Source of the DNA: Hahnella lacustris
Lineage (GTDB): Bacteria; Pseudomonadota; Gammaproteobacteria; Burkholderiales; Burkholderiaceae_A
Assembly (NCBI GenBank): GCA_965194655.1
Contig: OZ239148.1
Span: forward strand, 1,364,001-1,428,000
Direction of reading: 5' to 3'
DNA: 64,000 nt
Made by a program: the position numbers and the translations under genes. Position 1 is the first letter of the stretch, and each line of letters begins with the position of its first letter. Shown piece by piece: positions 30,747-40,465 of the stretch. The notes below the pieces were generated by a model. It was not told the origin of the DNA, did no database searches, and saw only the letters and a program-made list of their open reading frames with translations.

Positions 30747-33191
30747 ATGCCAGAACCGTCGCTGGTCTGACGCGGCCTGCGTGACCAGCGACCCGCCCCG
30801 CCAGTGCAGCCTCAAGGCACCCTGCAGGTCGGTTCTGAGAAAGGGGATGCCGCGAGACGCGAGGCGTTCCACCACCTCAGGATGGGGGTGTTGAAACCTG
30901 CCCTGAAAGCGCGACTGGGCAAAGACCCAATCGGGCTTGAGCGTCTCCAGGGTGTCCTCGCTGAGAGACCCTCGACTGCCATGATGGGGTGCCATCAAGA
31001 GCAGTGGCCCGCGAGGTTCAGCCAGCCAAGGCTGCTGAGAGAGCCAATCCGCCTCGGCCTGCGAGGACAGATCGCCCGCCAGAATCAGCCGTCGACCTGC
31101 AGCATCGGTCACCTCCAACACGCAGGAATCGTCATTGCCCGAGCGAGGCTCCAACCGGCGGTCAGCGTAGGGATACAACACCCGAAACTGAACGCCATCC
31201 CAGGCCCAGCCCACGCCCCATTCGCAACGCAGGATGCCTGGGTCGGACGGCACCTGCCCAGGGTTCGCAGAAGGCCTGCCCCGCTGCTCCAACTCGTGGG
31301 GTTGAAGGCTCGTCACCAGATGAGCCTTAGGGTATGCAGCCATCACCTCAGTGAGGCCGGAGGCGTGATCATCATCGTCGTGAGAGACCATCAAGAGATC
31401 CAGCGCCCGCAGCCCCTCGGCCTGCATCTGCGGCAGCACCACTCGACGGGCTGCAGTGGATGCCCCCATGGTGGGCCCGGTGTCGTAGAGCATGGCGTGT
31501 GAGCGCGTGCGAATGAGCACGGCCGTACCCTGCCCCACATCCAGTGCGGTCACCTCGACCTCTCCTTCCTTTGGGCCGGGCTGTCCACCCACACCCAAGG
31601 CCAGGACCAGTGCCCACCCCAGCCGGCGGACCCATGGGGAGAGATCGGGCCTTGGGGGCTGCAGGGCCCAGATCACGCCGCCACACGCCAAAAGGCTGGC
31701 CCAGAGCGGGGGCGCGTGCCAACTGGCCACCGCCCAATCGCCACTGGCCATCCATTCCAGCATCACCATCAGGTGTGCAAAGAGGCCCTCGGCCCATTGC
31801 AGTGGAGCGATCCATCCCATGGCCGCCAGCGGTGCTCCAAGAAGGGCCAGGGGCGTGACCAGATAGGTGACCACGGGGATGGCAACTGCATTGGCCAGTG
31901 GGCCCACCACAGAGATCTGATGGAAGAACGCCACGGTGAGCGGGGCCAGGCCCACGGTCATCGCCCACTGCGCCTTCGCGGCAGATCGCAAGGCAGCCCA
32001 CCCTCGTTGCCACTGAGTGGGCCTGCGACGTTTTCTGCCCTCCCCTGGCTGCGGCTCAGTCGGCTGGGCAAACAAGAGCCAGACCGCGATGAACGAGAGC
32101 CAGAATCCAGGCGCAAGGGGCGCAGTCGGCTCGAGTGCAAGCATGACCAACAGGGTGATGCCCAGCACTCCAAACGTCCCCAGGCGTTGGCCAGCGAGGG
32201 TCGCCAAGGCGGCAGTGCAGACCATGACTGCGGTGCGCTGAGCGGGCAGGTTAAAGCCAGCCAGTAGGGCGTAGCCCATCGCAGCCAGCCCGGCCACGAT
32301 GGCCCCCACCGGGGGAAACGGAACCCAGAGCGCAAGCCGCAGAGGAGGCGCCGAGAGCGCACGCCAGAGCAGCCCAGCAGCCACCCGAGCAGCCACTGCG
32401 AAGAGAGTGACATGCATGCCCGAGATCGACACGAGGTGGGAGATGCCCGTCTGTGCAAAGAGCGTCCAGTGCTCAGCCGAGATGACCGCCTGATCACCCA
32501 CCACCAGGCCGGACATCACGCCCCAGTGTTCTCGATCCGCAAGCGTCTCTTCAATCAACGCACGGGTCTCATATCGAAGGCGATCGATCCTGGAGAAGAG
32601 ACCCAGGTCATGCCCGAGCAGCGCAGCGGGAGGATCCCGTCGCCCCGCACGAACGCTTCCCTGCAGCATGAGCCCTTTTCCGAAGGCCCAGGTCTCCGGA
32701 TCAAAGCCATGGAAGTTGCGTGTGCCCGAGAAGTTTTTGAGCCGCACCGGGATGCGCCAGATCTGACCAGGCACCAGAGGCTTGGGCGGGTTCGCCCATG
32801 CAAGGCTCAACAGCGCACCGGGTCTTGGACCCGTGAGCAGCTCGGCCTCGGTCATCCAGACCGGGTAGGCGCTCTGCGATTGATTGGGCAGCCCTCGCAG
32901 GACCAGATCGACTGTCCAGGCCTGGCCCTGCTCGGTGGGCAACAGACGCTGGCTGAGTGTTTCCTCTGCTCGCCATGCCAGCTGAGCGGCAAAGCCTACG
33001 CCAATCAGTGGCAAAAGGATGAGGAGCAAGACCCAGCTCCGTCTGGCGGTGATCCAGGCCACGACCAAGGCGCAGAGCAGGAAGCCGCACAGAACCCACC
33101 AGACCCAGTGAGGCGGCAGCGCGGGAAGGAGCAAAAGGGCGCAACAGCCCCCCAAGGCGGCCAGGGCCGCCCACGCGAAAGAGACCACCAT
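30663..33191 (-). CDS. comEC: ComEC/Rec2 DNA uptake channel
   Basis: An 842-residue membrane protein with an N-terminal DUF4131 region, a multi-helix competence domain (HLVSISGMHVTLFA, LLAGFNLPAQRTAVMV) and a C-terminal metallo-beta-lactamase domain (MVSHDDDDHASGL, MAPHHGSRGSLSE). It carries single-stranded DNA across the inner membrane in transformation. The family usually ends near RRFWH; here about 30 extra residues follow, read antisense to the dehydrogenase gene. It is coupled to tatD, whose stop is 3 bp upstream of its start. Confidence 0.92.
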   Translation of the reverse strand: MVVSFAWAALAALGGCCALLLLPALPPHWVWWVLCGFLLCALVVAWITARRSWVLLLILLPLIGVGFAAQLAWRAEETLSQRLLPTEQGQAWTVDLVLRGLPNQSQSAYPVWMTEAELLTGPRPGALLSLAWANPPKPLVPGQIWRIPVRLKNFSGTRNFHGFDPETWAFGKGLMLQGSVRAGRRDPPAALLGHDLGLFSRIDRLRYETRALIEETLADREHWGVMSGLVVGDQAVISAEHWTLFAQTGISHLVSISGMHVTLFAVAARVAAGLLWRALSAPPLRLALWVPFPPVGAIVAGLAAMGYALLAGFNLPAQRTAVMVCTAALATLAGQRLGTFGVLGITLLVMLALEPTAPLAPGFWLSFIAVWLLFAQPTEPQPGEGRKRRRPTQWQRGWAALRSAAKAQWAMTVGLAPLTVAFFHQISVVGPLANAVAIPVVTYLVTPLALLGAPLAAMGWIAPLQWAEGLFAHLMVMLEWMASGDWAVASWHAPPLWASLLACGGVIWALQPPRPDLSPWVRRLGWALVLALGVGGQPGPKEGEVEVTALDVGQGTAVLIRTRSHAMLYDTGPTMGASTAARRVVLPQMQAEGLRALDLLMVSHDDDDHASGLTEVMAAYPKAHLVTSLQPHELEQRGRPSANPGQVPSDPGILRCEWGVGWAWDGVQFRVLYPYADRRLEPRSGNDDSCVLEVTDAAGRRLILAGDLSSQAEADWLSQQPWLAEPRGPLLLMAPHHGSRGSLSEDTLETLKPDWVFAQSRFQGRFQHPHPEVVERLASRGIPFLRTDLQGALRLHWRGGSLVTQAASDQRRFWHLLRDPAAVHVPGHATNLVGRGRAEEDR

Positions 33192-33194
33192 GGC

Positions 33195-33983
33195 TTAAGC
33201 CCGAAACGTCTGCGCGGTGAGTGCGGGCAAGGCCTGGCAGGCGGCCTGCGTGGTGGCGCATGCCACCTCATCCGGATCGAGACCACGCAGCTGTGCAAGG
33301 CAATGGGCCACGCCTGCCACCTGCTCTGGGGTGTTCCTCTGGCCCGCCTTCAACCAGGCTGGGGGAATGTCGGGGCTATCGGTCTCCAGCACAAAGGCCT
33401 CAAGCGGCATCTCTTTGGCCAAGCGGCGAATCCGGCTGGCACGGGTGAAGGTCATGGCCCCGCCCAGGCCCAGGTGTATGCCTTGCCGCTGGTAGGCACG
33501 GGCCTGATCCAGGCTCCCATTAAAGGCGTGGGCGATCCCGCGCCGAATACCAAAACGGCGCAGGCCAGCCAAAACCTGATCTTGCGCCCTGCGAACGTGA
33601 AGCACCACGGGCAGGTCATAGTCACGTGCGAGTCGAAGTTGCTCATGAAAAAGGTGTGTCATGCGGGTCCGATCGAGTCCAGGAACAAAAAAGTCCAGTC
33701 CGATTTCACCGATTGCGGCAAGGCGAGCATCGTCCCGGACAGCCAGGAGCTCAGTCTTGAGAAGATCGAGTGCGTCGTCTCCTAGACTGTCGAGGGAGCA
33801 GGGATGAAGGCCCAGTGCGTAGACTGCGCCAGAGGCTGCCAGGGCCAACTCTCGGACCCGAGCAAAGTTTGTGGGGGCGACCGCAGGGATGACCACCGCC
33901 TCCACGCCAGCCGCCCTGGCCTCTTCGAGGCAGCGGCCAGGCTGGTCCAGGAAATCCAGGTGGCAGTGAGTGTCAACGAGCAC
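33195..33983 (-). CDS. tatD: TatD-family deoxyribonuclease
   Basis: A 262-residue metal-dependent hydrolase with VDTHCHLDF, IGEIGLDFF, VVLHVRRAQ, HAFNGSLDQA and LETDSPDIPP. TatD enzymes are 3'-5' exonucleases or hydrolases in DNA quality control. It is transcribed with comEC, an arrangement that fits DNA processing after uptake. Confidence 0.9.
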   Translation of the reverse strand: MLVDTHCHLDFLDQPGRCLEEARAAGVEAVVIPAVAPTNFARVRELALAASGAVYALGLHPCSLDSLGDDALDLLKTELLAVRDDARLAAIGEIGLDFFVPGLDRTRMTHLFHEQLRLARDYDLPVVLHVRRAQDQVLAGLRRFGIRRGIAHAFNGSLDQARAYQRQGIHLGLGGAMTFTRASRIRRLAKEMPLEAFVLETDSPDIPPAWLKAGQRNTPEQVAGVAHCLAQLRGLDPDEVACATTQAACQALPALTAQTFRA

Positions 33984-34009
33984 ACAAACACTCTACACTT
34001 GCGCCAGCC

Positions 34010-34636
34010 ATGAAAGCCTACCTCAAGCGACGCCTGCCCTCTCCAGAGGAACTCCAGTCCAACCGGTTCCTTCGCATCTTTGGGCCAGCGCTGGTTCACC
34101 CAGGGGTCTGGCGCCTCACGCGACGATCAGTGGCTGGCGGTGTGGCTGCGGGCATGTTCTGTGGCCTCTTGCCGCCTCCTTTTCAGTTTGCCTGTGCGGC
34201 GCTGGTGGCCATCCTCCTTCGAGTGAACCTCCCCGTCGCGGTCTTCACCACGCTCTACACCAACCCTTTGACGCTCATCCCCCTCTACCTCTTGGGGCTG
34301 CAGATCGGTCTCTGGCTGTTTGAGGTGATGGGCATCTCCACCGGCGGCAGCGCAGCACCAGGTGACGTGGCGCCTCCCCCAAGCTTTGACTTCATGGCCC
34401 CTCTCGACTCCCTGGGCGCGCTTGCAGGCTGGCTCACGGGTCTCGGCTGGCCGCTGCTCATCGGCGTCTTGCTGATGGCTGTGGTTTTGACGGTGCTGGG
34501 GTATGCGGTGGTCTACTGGGGCTGGGCGCTCAAGGCCTCGCGTCAGCGGGCCAAACGCGCCAGAAAACCTCAGCGCGCCATGCTGGTCTCAGAATTCGAG
34601 AGCACCAAAGACCGATCACACCGTCCGCCCAACTGA
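34010..34636 (+). CDS. DUF2062 membrane protein
   Basis: A 208-residue protein with a DUF2062 domain: RSVAGGVAAGMFCGLLPPPF, then FTTLYTNPLTLIPLYLLGLQIG, then a third helix (LLIGVLLMAVVLTVLGYAVV). It is an inner-membrane protein of unknown role. The C-terminal tail is very basic. The last 67 bp overlap lolD in the opposite direction. Confidence 0.85.
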   Translation: MKAYLKRRLPSPEELQSNRFLRIFGPALVHPGVWRLTRRSVAGGVAAGMFCGLLPPPFQFACAALVAILLRVNLPVAVFTTLYTNPLTLIPLYLLGLQIGLWLFEVMGISTGGSAAPGDVAPPPSFDFMAPLDSLGALAGWLTGLGWPLLIGVLLMAVVLTVLGYAVVYWGWALKASRQRAKRARKPQRAMLVSEFESTKDRSHRPPN

Positions 34637-35259
34637 GGGTCGTGGGTGACCACCACCAGACTGGTGGACTGAGCGCGCACCCCCTCCATCAATCCATCAA
34701 AGACCAGGTGGGCGGCCTCTCGATCGAGGTTGCCCGTGGGCTCATCGGCCAACACGAGGCGAGGCTCTGTCACGAGTGCTCGAGCAATGGCCACACGCTG
34801 GCGTTCACCGCCCGAAAGCTGATAAGGCCGATGCCGCATGCGCTGCTCGAGCCCCATGCGCTGGAGCACGGCCTGCGCCCTCGCATGAGCCTGGGCTACC
34901 GGCATGCGTCGAATGCGCAATGGCATGGCGACATTTTCCAGCGCGGAGAACTCGGGCAGGAGGTGATGGAACTGGTACACAAACCCAATCTTGGTGTTTC
35001 GAATGATCGCCCGCCTGGCCTCGCTTGCGCCCTGAAGTGATTCGCCATCGACAAAGACCTCCCCCGAGCTGGGCTGATCCAAGCCTCCCAACAACTGAAG
35101 CAAGGTGGACTTTCCCGCACCCGAAGGGCCCATGATGGCGAGCGTCTCACCCAGCCCAAGGCTCAGGCTGACATTCTGAAAGGGCCGAACGAATCGGCCA
35201 GCGTCTTCATACTGGCGAGAGAGGCCTCGAGCCTCCAAGACATGTGCGCGATCAGTCAT
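34570..35259 (-). CDS. lolD: Lipoprotein-releasing ABC ATPase LolD
   Basis: A 229-residue ABC ATPase: Walker A GPSGAGKST, Q-loop YQFHHLLPEFSALENV, signature LSGGERQRVAIARAL and Walker B LVLADEPTGNLD. The FHHLLPEF segment is typical of LolD. The start at 35259 lies inside lolC by 8 bp. With LolC it extracts outer-membrane lipoproteins from the inner membrane and hands them to LolA. Confidence 0.95.
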   Translation of the reverse strand: MTDRAHVLEARGLSRQYEDAGRFVRPFQNVSLSLGLGETLAIMGPSGAGKSTLLQLLGGLDQPSSGEVFVDGESLQGASEARRAIIRNTKIGFVYQFHHLLPEFSALENVAMPLRIRRMPVAQAHARAQAVLQRMGLEQRMRHRPYQLSGGERQRVAIARALVTEPRLVLADEPTGNLDREAAHLVFDGLMEGVRAQSTSLVVVTHDPQLGGRCDRSLVLSNSETSMAR

Positions 35260-36499
35260 GGCGCAACGCCTCTGCTGGCTGAACACGCGCGGCCTGCCAG
35301 CTGGGATAGAGCGTGGCCAGGAAGGAGAGCAGCATGGCCGTGAGGCTGATCTGCAGGACATCCGTGAGGCGCAGATCTGAAGGGAGTCGCTCGATCAGAT
35401 AGATGCCCTTGGGCAGGAGCTGAAAGCCCATGAGCGACTCCAGTCCGGCCACCAGTGCATCGATCTGCCATGCACCGAGGCTACCCAGCAGCGTGCCCGT
35501 GGCCACGCCCAGAACGCCAAGGCTGGCGCCCTGAATCATGAAGATCAGGAGGATGGAGCGAGGCTGTGCGCCCAGCGTCTTCAGAATGGCAATGTCAGAG
35601 CGCTTGTCCATCACGGTCATGACCAGCATCGACACCAGATTGAACGCAGCCACCGCAATGATGAGCACGAGAATAATGAACATCATGCGCTTTTCGAGCT
35701 GAACCGCGGCGAACCAGGCACTGTTCTCTCGAGTCCAGTCTCGCACCTGAATGGTGGGCGGCAGCTGTGTGGACAACAGGGCCGAGACCCAGGGCGCCTC
35801 ATGCAGGTTGGCCAGACGGGCTCGAACCCCGGTGAGACCCTGATCTCGAAAGAAAGCCTGTGCATCGCCCTGCGCAACAAACACCATGCCGCTGTCGTAC
35901 TCGTAATGGCCGGAGGCAAAAATCCCGACCACCTCAAACTGCTTCATCCGGGGCAAGACGCCGGTCAGGCCCGCGCTGGGCTCTGCGGTGACGAGGGTGA
36001 TCGGATCTCCAATGGCAAGGCCCAGGTGATTGGCCAGTTCACTGCCCACGACGGCGGCGAACCGTTGCTGACCCAATCGAGACAGGTCGCCCGCACGTAG
36101 CGTACTCAGGCCCTCACTCACAGCAGGCTCTTGTGCAGGATCAATCCCGCGAACCAAGACCCCTTGAAGACGATCGCCGCGCACGGCCATGGCCTGCCCG
36201 CGTGTGAAAGGCGCAATGGCAATCACGCCCTCCGTCTTGGCCAGTGCTTGCTGCGCCTGGGCCACAGAGGACTCGCTGGCATCGGAGGTGACGAGTTCAA
36301 GGTGGGAGAGCACCCCCAGCATGCGATCGCGCACCTGGAGCTGAAATCCGTTCATGACTGAGAGCACCATGATGAGGGCAGCCACTCCAAGGGCAATCCC
36401 CACCGTAGCCATCAGGGAAATAAAACTAATAAACCGCGTGGACCGCGCCCAGCGGCCCGCCGTGATGTATCGAAGTCCGACCGCAAGCTCAAAGGGCAT
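35252..36499 (-). CDS. lolC: Lipoprotein-releasing permease LolC/E
   Basis: From the ATG at 36499 the protein has 415 residues: one N-terminal helix (FISFISLMATVGIALGVAAL), a large periplasmic domain, then three C-terminal helices (FIILVLIIAVAAFNLVSMLV and following). MNGFQLQVRDRMLG and DKRSDIAILKTLGA are family hallmarks. Only one permease gene is present, so the complex may be a homodimeric LolF-like arrangement. Confidence 0.93.
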   Translation of the reverse strand: MPFELAVGLRYITAGRWARSTRFISFISLMATVGIALGVAALIMVLSVMNGFQLQVRDRMLGVLSHLELVTSDASESSVAQAQQALAKTEGVIAIAPFTRGQAMAVRGDRLQGVLVRGIDPAQEPAVSEGLSTLRAGDLSRLGQQRFAAVVGSELANHLGLAIGDPITLVTAEPSAGLTGVLPRMKQFEVVGIFASGHYEYDSGMVFVAQGDAQAFFRDQGLTGVRARLANLHEAPWVSALLSTQLPPTIQVRDWTRENSAWFAAVQLEKRMMFIILVLIIAVAAFNLVSMLVMTVMDKRSDIAILKTLGAQPRSILLIFMIQGASLGVLGVATGTLLGSLGAWQIDALVAGLESLMGFQLLPKGIYLIERLPSDLRLTDVLQISLTAMLLSFLATLYPSWQAARVQPAEALRHD

Positions 36500-36524
36500 G
36501 CGCGGAGTTTGCCATACTCCCCTT

Positions 36525-37598
36525 ATGTCAAAGCCCCTAGCACCGCTCGAACGCCTGGCCCGTGAATGCGCGGACATTTGGATCGTCGATGACGGTCTCA
36601 TCAGTGCCTCAGAGGCAGAGGTCTTGGCCCAACGTCTGCCCTCCTCGGACCTTCCCCGTTCCGCGCAGCTGGCCCTTCGGGGGCTGACGAAATCGACACC
36701 TCACCCATTCCAATCCATCCGCTGGCCAGGGGTCATGCAAGGGCTGGCGGCATGCCTTGGACAGACAGCAGACGCACTTCCCTGGGCAAGCTGGGCCGCC
36801 CAGGCCGATGGCCTGAGCCCTGATCCCCAAAGCCACTGGGCCTTTCTCACCACCGGGCACCTGCAGATGACGCCGCAGCAGGTTCGACTGCTGCCCTGCC
36901 CCAGCCCCTCGGACCCGGACTGGCAGCAGGCACTCGAGGCAGGGCTGAGAGAAGGCTTTGAATGCGCGAGAGAGACGCTCTCGCTTCATCGAGGCGACAG
37001 CGGTCAGCTCTATCTTCAAGCCCAGCCCCCCATCGCACCGCTGCCCCTGCAGTCCATGCACCCCGCCTTGCTCATGGATCATCACCTGCCTGACGCGCTG
37101 CCCGAAGGAGAGGGGGCCCGCATCTGGAGGAAGGCCAGTCAGCTCGCCTGCATGCTCACCTATGACTGGTCGCGTGACCATGGCTATCCCGATGCACTCT
37201 GGCTCTGGGGTCCGTGTGAGGGTGGGCAGGTGATGGAGCCCAGTCAGATGAAGACTGGCGATGACAGCCCTGACGGCTTGGCGGATGCCCCACTCTGGCT
37301 GAGTGGCTTCCAACAAGCCTGGTCACATGCGCTGGGTCATGCAGCACCCCGGATTCACTGGAGGCCGCTTCCCAGCACCCCCGCCCCTGGAGAGACCATG
37401 GTGGACTGCTGGGCAGGCCATTGGTCCGGCCTGCTCTCCGCCATCGATCGGTCCTCTCTGTTGATTGCTGGGTTAAAGGACATGGGCTGCGCCTGGGCAT
37501 TGAGCCCCACCCCTGCAGCCAGCTGGCAGCTGGGGCTCGCAAAGAGCCCTCACCTGCGTGACCTTGCTCCACTTCTGGCGACGGCCTCAGACGCATGA
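36525..37598 (+). CDS. rpfE: RpfE-like protein
   Basis: A 357-residue protein (start ATG 36525). It is cytoplasmic, Trp- and Leu-rich and without catalytic motifs. It resembles the RpfE-type proteins that sit next to recJ in Xanthomonas and betaproteobacteria, which are also annotated as phosphoglycerate-mutase-like. The identification rests on position (before recJ-prfB-lysS) and on DALWLWGPCEG, a WLWG motif typical of that family. It overlaps recJ by 4 bp (ATGA). Confidence 0.7.
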   Translation: MSKPLAPLERLARECADIWIVDDGLISASEAEVLAQRLPSSDLPRSAQLALRGLTKSTPHPFQSIRWPGVMQGLAACLGQTADALPWASWAAQADGLSPDPQSHWAFLTTGHLQMTPQQVRLLPCPSPSDPDWQQALEAGLREGFECARETLSLHRGDSGQLYLQAQPPIAPLPLQSMHPALLMDHHLPDALPEGEGARIWRKASQLACMLTYDWSRDHGYPDALWLWGPCEGGQVMEPSQMKTGDDSPDGLADAPLWLSGFQQAWSHALGHAAPRIHWRPLPSTPAPGETMVDCWAGHWSGLLSAIDRSSLLIAGLKDMGCAWALSPTPAASWQLGLAKSPHLRDLAPLLATASDA

Positions 37599-39322
37599 GG
37601 CATCGCATTCCGCTCAAGGATCGGCCCCTCAACCCAGTGGCCCTGAAGCAACTGCTGGATGCAGGACAAGACCCCGTCCTGGCCGAGCTCTTGGCCCGAC
37701 GCGGGATTGAGCATCTCGATTCACTCGACCCCAGCCTCACGAGGCTGCCTCCCCCGGGTTCGCTGCTGCAGGCCGAGCAGGCCTTTGAGTCCATCAGCCA
37801 GGCCATCCTCTCTCATCAGCGATTGCTGATCGTGGGTGACTACGATGCGGACGGTGCAACCGCCACGGCGGTGCTTATGCGCGGCCTCACCCGGCTTGGC
37901 GCACAGGCCCAGTTTCTGGTGCCCGACCGGATGCGCATGGGCTACGGCCTCACACCGGCTCTGGTCTCTAAGGCCGCAGAATCGTTTGGGACGCAACCCC
38001 CAGACTGGCTCATCACCGTGGACAACGGCATTTCAAGTATCGAGGGGGTGCGCGCTGCACAAGCGCTTGGCATCCAGGTCCTGGTCACCGACCATCACCT
38101 GCCCGGGCCTGTGCTCCCCGACTGCCTGATCCTGAACCCTCATCAGCCCGGCTGCCCGTTCCCCTCCAAGCATCTGGCGGGTGTTGGCGTTGCGTTCTAT
38201 CTGGTGATGGGCGTTCGGGCCTGGCTCGCAAGAAAGGCCCCCGAACACTTTCAGGGAGACCCACCCCGCATCGATGATCTGCTCGGGCTGGTGGCCCTCG
38301 GCACCGTGGCCGACTTGGTCAAGCTCGATGACACCAACCGCAGACTGGTTCGACAGGGGTTGGCGCGCATTCAACGGCAACAGGCAGGCCCCGGCATCAC
38401 GACCCTGCTCGAAGTGTCGAACCGCGATCCGTCACAGGCCAGCGCCGCAGACCTTGGCTTTGCCCTGGGGCCACGGATCAATGCTGCCGGTCGGCTCTCG
38501 GACATGACCCTGGGCATGCGCTGCCTGATCACCGACGACCCCGAAGAGGCGCGCCGCTTGGCCCATCAGCTCGACCAGCTCAATCAAGAGCGCAGGCAGC
38601 TGCAGGCCGACTCACAAGATCAGGCCCTGCTGCAGCTCTCCGATCTGGCAATAGAGTCGGGACCGTCCGATCGTTACAGCATCGTGCTCACCCACCCCGA
38701 CTGGCACCCAGGCGTGGTGGGCCTGGTGGCCAGTCGCATCAAGGATCGAGTGCACCGCCCTACCCTGGTGTTCGCGGCAGACGATGCCGGCAAGCTGCGG
38801 GGGTCGGGCCGCTCCATCCCGGGTGTTCATTTGCGCGACACCCTGGAGTTCATTCACAGTCACCACGAGGGCCTCATCGAGACCTTTGGCGGCCACGCGA
38901 TGGCCGCTGGACTCACCATTGCGCCCTCCGCCTTCGAGGCCTTCGCCCAAGCCTTTGAAGACGCCGTGCGCCAGTTCTGCGACCCCGACCTGCTCGAGCC
39001 AGAGCTCCTCACAGACGGGCCCCTGCTGCCGGCCCATCACCATCCAGCACTGGCCGAACAGATCGAGTCCATGGTCTGGGGCCAGGCCTTTCCCACACCC
39101 GTGTTTCGCAATCGGTTTCAGGTGGGCGCTCAAAAGCGTCTGAAGGACCGGCACCTCAAGCTTGAGCTGCGTCTGGAGGGACGCCCTCAACCCCTCGAGG
39201 CCATCTGGTTCGATGGCCCGGATCAGCTCGAGGGGGACGTCGAGCTGGCGTATGAGCTGGGGCTCAACCGCTGGAATGGTCAGACGAGACTGCAGCTCTT
39301 GATTCGGGCCGCTGCGGGCTGA
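37595..39322 (+). CDS. recJ: Single-strand-specific 5'-3' exonuclease RecJ
   Basis: A 575-residue DHH-family nuclease: VGDYDADGATATAV, VDNGISS, TDHHLPG (DHH), then the DHHA1 domain with SGRSIPG and GGHAMAAGLT. It degrades single-stranded DNA in recombination and mismatch repair. It lies in an operon with the rpfE-like gene upstream and probably prfB 35 bp downstream. Confidence 0.95.
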   Translation: MRHRIPLKDRPLNPVALKQLLDAGQDPVLAELLARRGIEHLDSLDPSLTRLPPPGSLLQAEQAFESISQAILSHQRLLIVGDYDADGATATAVLMRGLTRLGAQAQFLVPDRMRMGYGLTPALVSKAAESFGTQPPDWLITVDNGISSIEGVRAAQALGIQVLVTDHHLPGPVLPDCLILNPHQPGCPFPSKHLAGVGVAFYLVMGVRAWLARKAPEHFQGDPPRIDDLLGLVALGTVADLVKLDDTNRRLVRQGLARIQRQQAGPGITTLLEVSNRDPSQASAADLGFALGPRINAAGRLSDMTLGMRCLITDDPEEARRLAHQLDQLNQERRQLQADSQDQALLQLSDLAIESGPSDRYSIVLTHPDWHPGVVGLVASRIKDRVHRPTLVFAADDAGKLRGSGRSIPGVHLRDTLEFIHSHHEGLIETFGGHAMAAGLTIAPSAFEAFAQAFEDAVRQFCDPDLLEPELLTDGPLLPAHHHPALAEQIESMVWGQAFPTPVFRNRFQVGAQKRLKDRHLKLELRLEGRPQPLEAIWFDGPDQLEGDVELAYELGLNRWNGQTRLQLLIRAAAG

Positions 39323-39357
39323 ACCCTACCCAGGGCCCAGGGTTACAATGGCCGGCT

Positions 39358-40462
39358 ATGGAAGCCGAACAACTCAATCAGATCGAGCAGTCCCTGCAAG
39401 ACATGCAGGCCCGTACCACCGACCTTCGGAGGTATCTTTGACTTTGATGAAAAGTCAAAACGCCTGACCGAAGTTCAAACCCTTCTCGAAGACCCCGCCC
39501 TCTGGAACGACCCGAAACGGGCCCAAGAGATTGGCCGTGAGAAGAAGTCACTTGAGACCGTGGTGGTCACGCTCTCAGAACTCACCGACGCACTTCAAGA
39601 CAGCATCGACCTCTTCGAGATGGCTCGGGAGGAAGACGACTTTGCGACCATTGGCTCGATCGCCGAAGACGCCGAGGCCCTGGGCAAGCGGCTGGGTGAC
39701 ATCGAGTTTCGCCGGATGTTCTCCAACCCCGCCGACCCCTCCAACTGCTTCATCGACATTCAAGCCGGCGCGGGAGGCACTGAGGCGTGTGACTGGGCCA
39801 GCATGCTGCTTCGCCAGTACCTTCGCTACTGTGAGCGCAGGGAGTTCACAGTCGAAGTGCTTGAGGAATCCGAAGGCGATGTGGCCGGCATTAAATCTGC
39901 CACGCTCAAGGTGACCGGCGACTATGCCTTTGGCTACCTGCGCACCGAGACCGGCGTGCACCGCCTGGTGCGCAAGTCTCCTTTTGACTCCAGTGGTGGT
40001 CGTCACACCTCATTTGCTTCGGTCTTTGTGTACCCTGAAGTGGACGACTCGATCGAGATCGAGATCAATCCGGCCGACGTCCGAACCGACACCTTCCGAG
40101 CCTCCGGTGCAGGCGGGCAGCACATCAACAAGACCGACTCCGCCGTTCGACTCACCCACGTACCCTCAGGCATTGTGGTCCAGTGTCAGAACGACCGCTC
40201 CCAGCATCGCAACCGCGATGAGGCCTGGAAGATGCTGAAGTCCCGTCTCTATGAACACGAGATGCGACAGCGCATGGCCGAGCAACAGAAACTCGAAGAC
40301 AGCAAGACCGATGTGGGCTGGGGCCACCAGATTCGCAGCTATGTACTGGATCAGAGCCGCATCAAAGACCTTCGCACCAACGTCGAAATCTCCAACACCC
40401 AGAAGGTTCTCGACGGTGACCTCGACGCATTCATTGAAGCCAGCCTCAAGCAAGGCGTTTAA
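39358..40462 (+). CDS. prfB: Peptide chain release factor 2, programmed +1 frameshift
   Basis: Translation starts at the ATG at 39358 and meets an in-frame TGA at 39439-39441. A +1 shift at CTT T (skipping base 39439) continues to 40462 and gives 367 residues. The product has KSPFDSSGGRHTSF with the stop-codon-reading SPF and the GGQ loop GAGGQHINKTDSAVRLTH. It terminates at UGA and UAA. Its own level sets frameshift efficiency, giving autoregulation. lysS follows 3 bp later. Confidence 0.97.
39427..39442 (+). promoter_or_regulatory. RF2 frameshift signal
   Basis: CGGAGGTATCTTTGAC: an internal Shine-Dalgarno-like AGG, the slippery CTT, and TGA followed by C, the classic prfB recoding site. 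Confidence 0.95.
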
Positions 40463-40465
40463 CCC

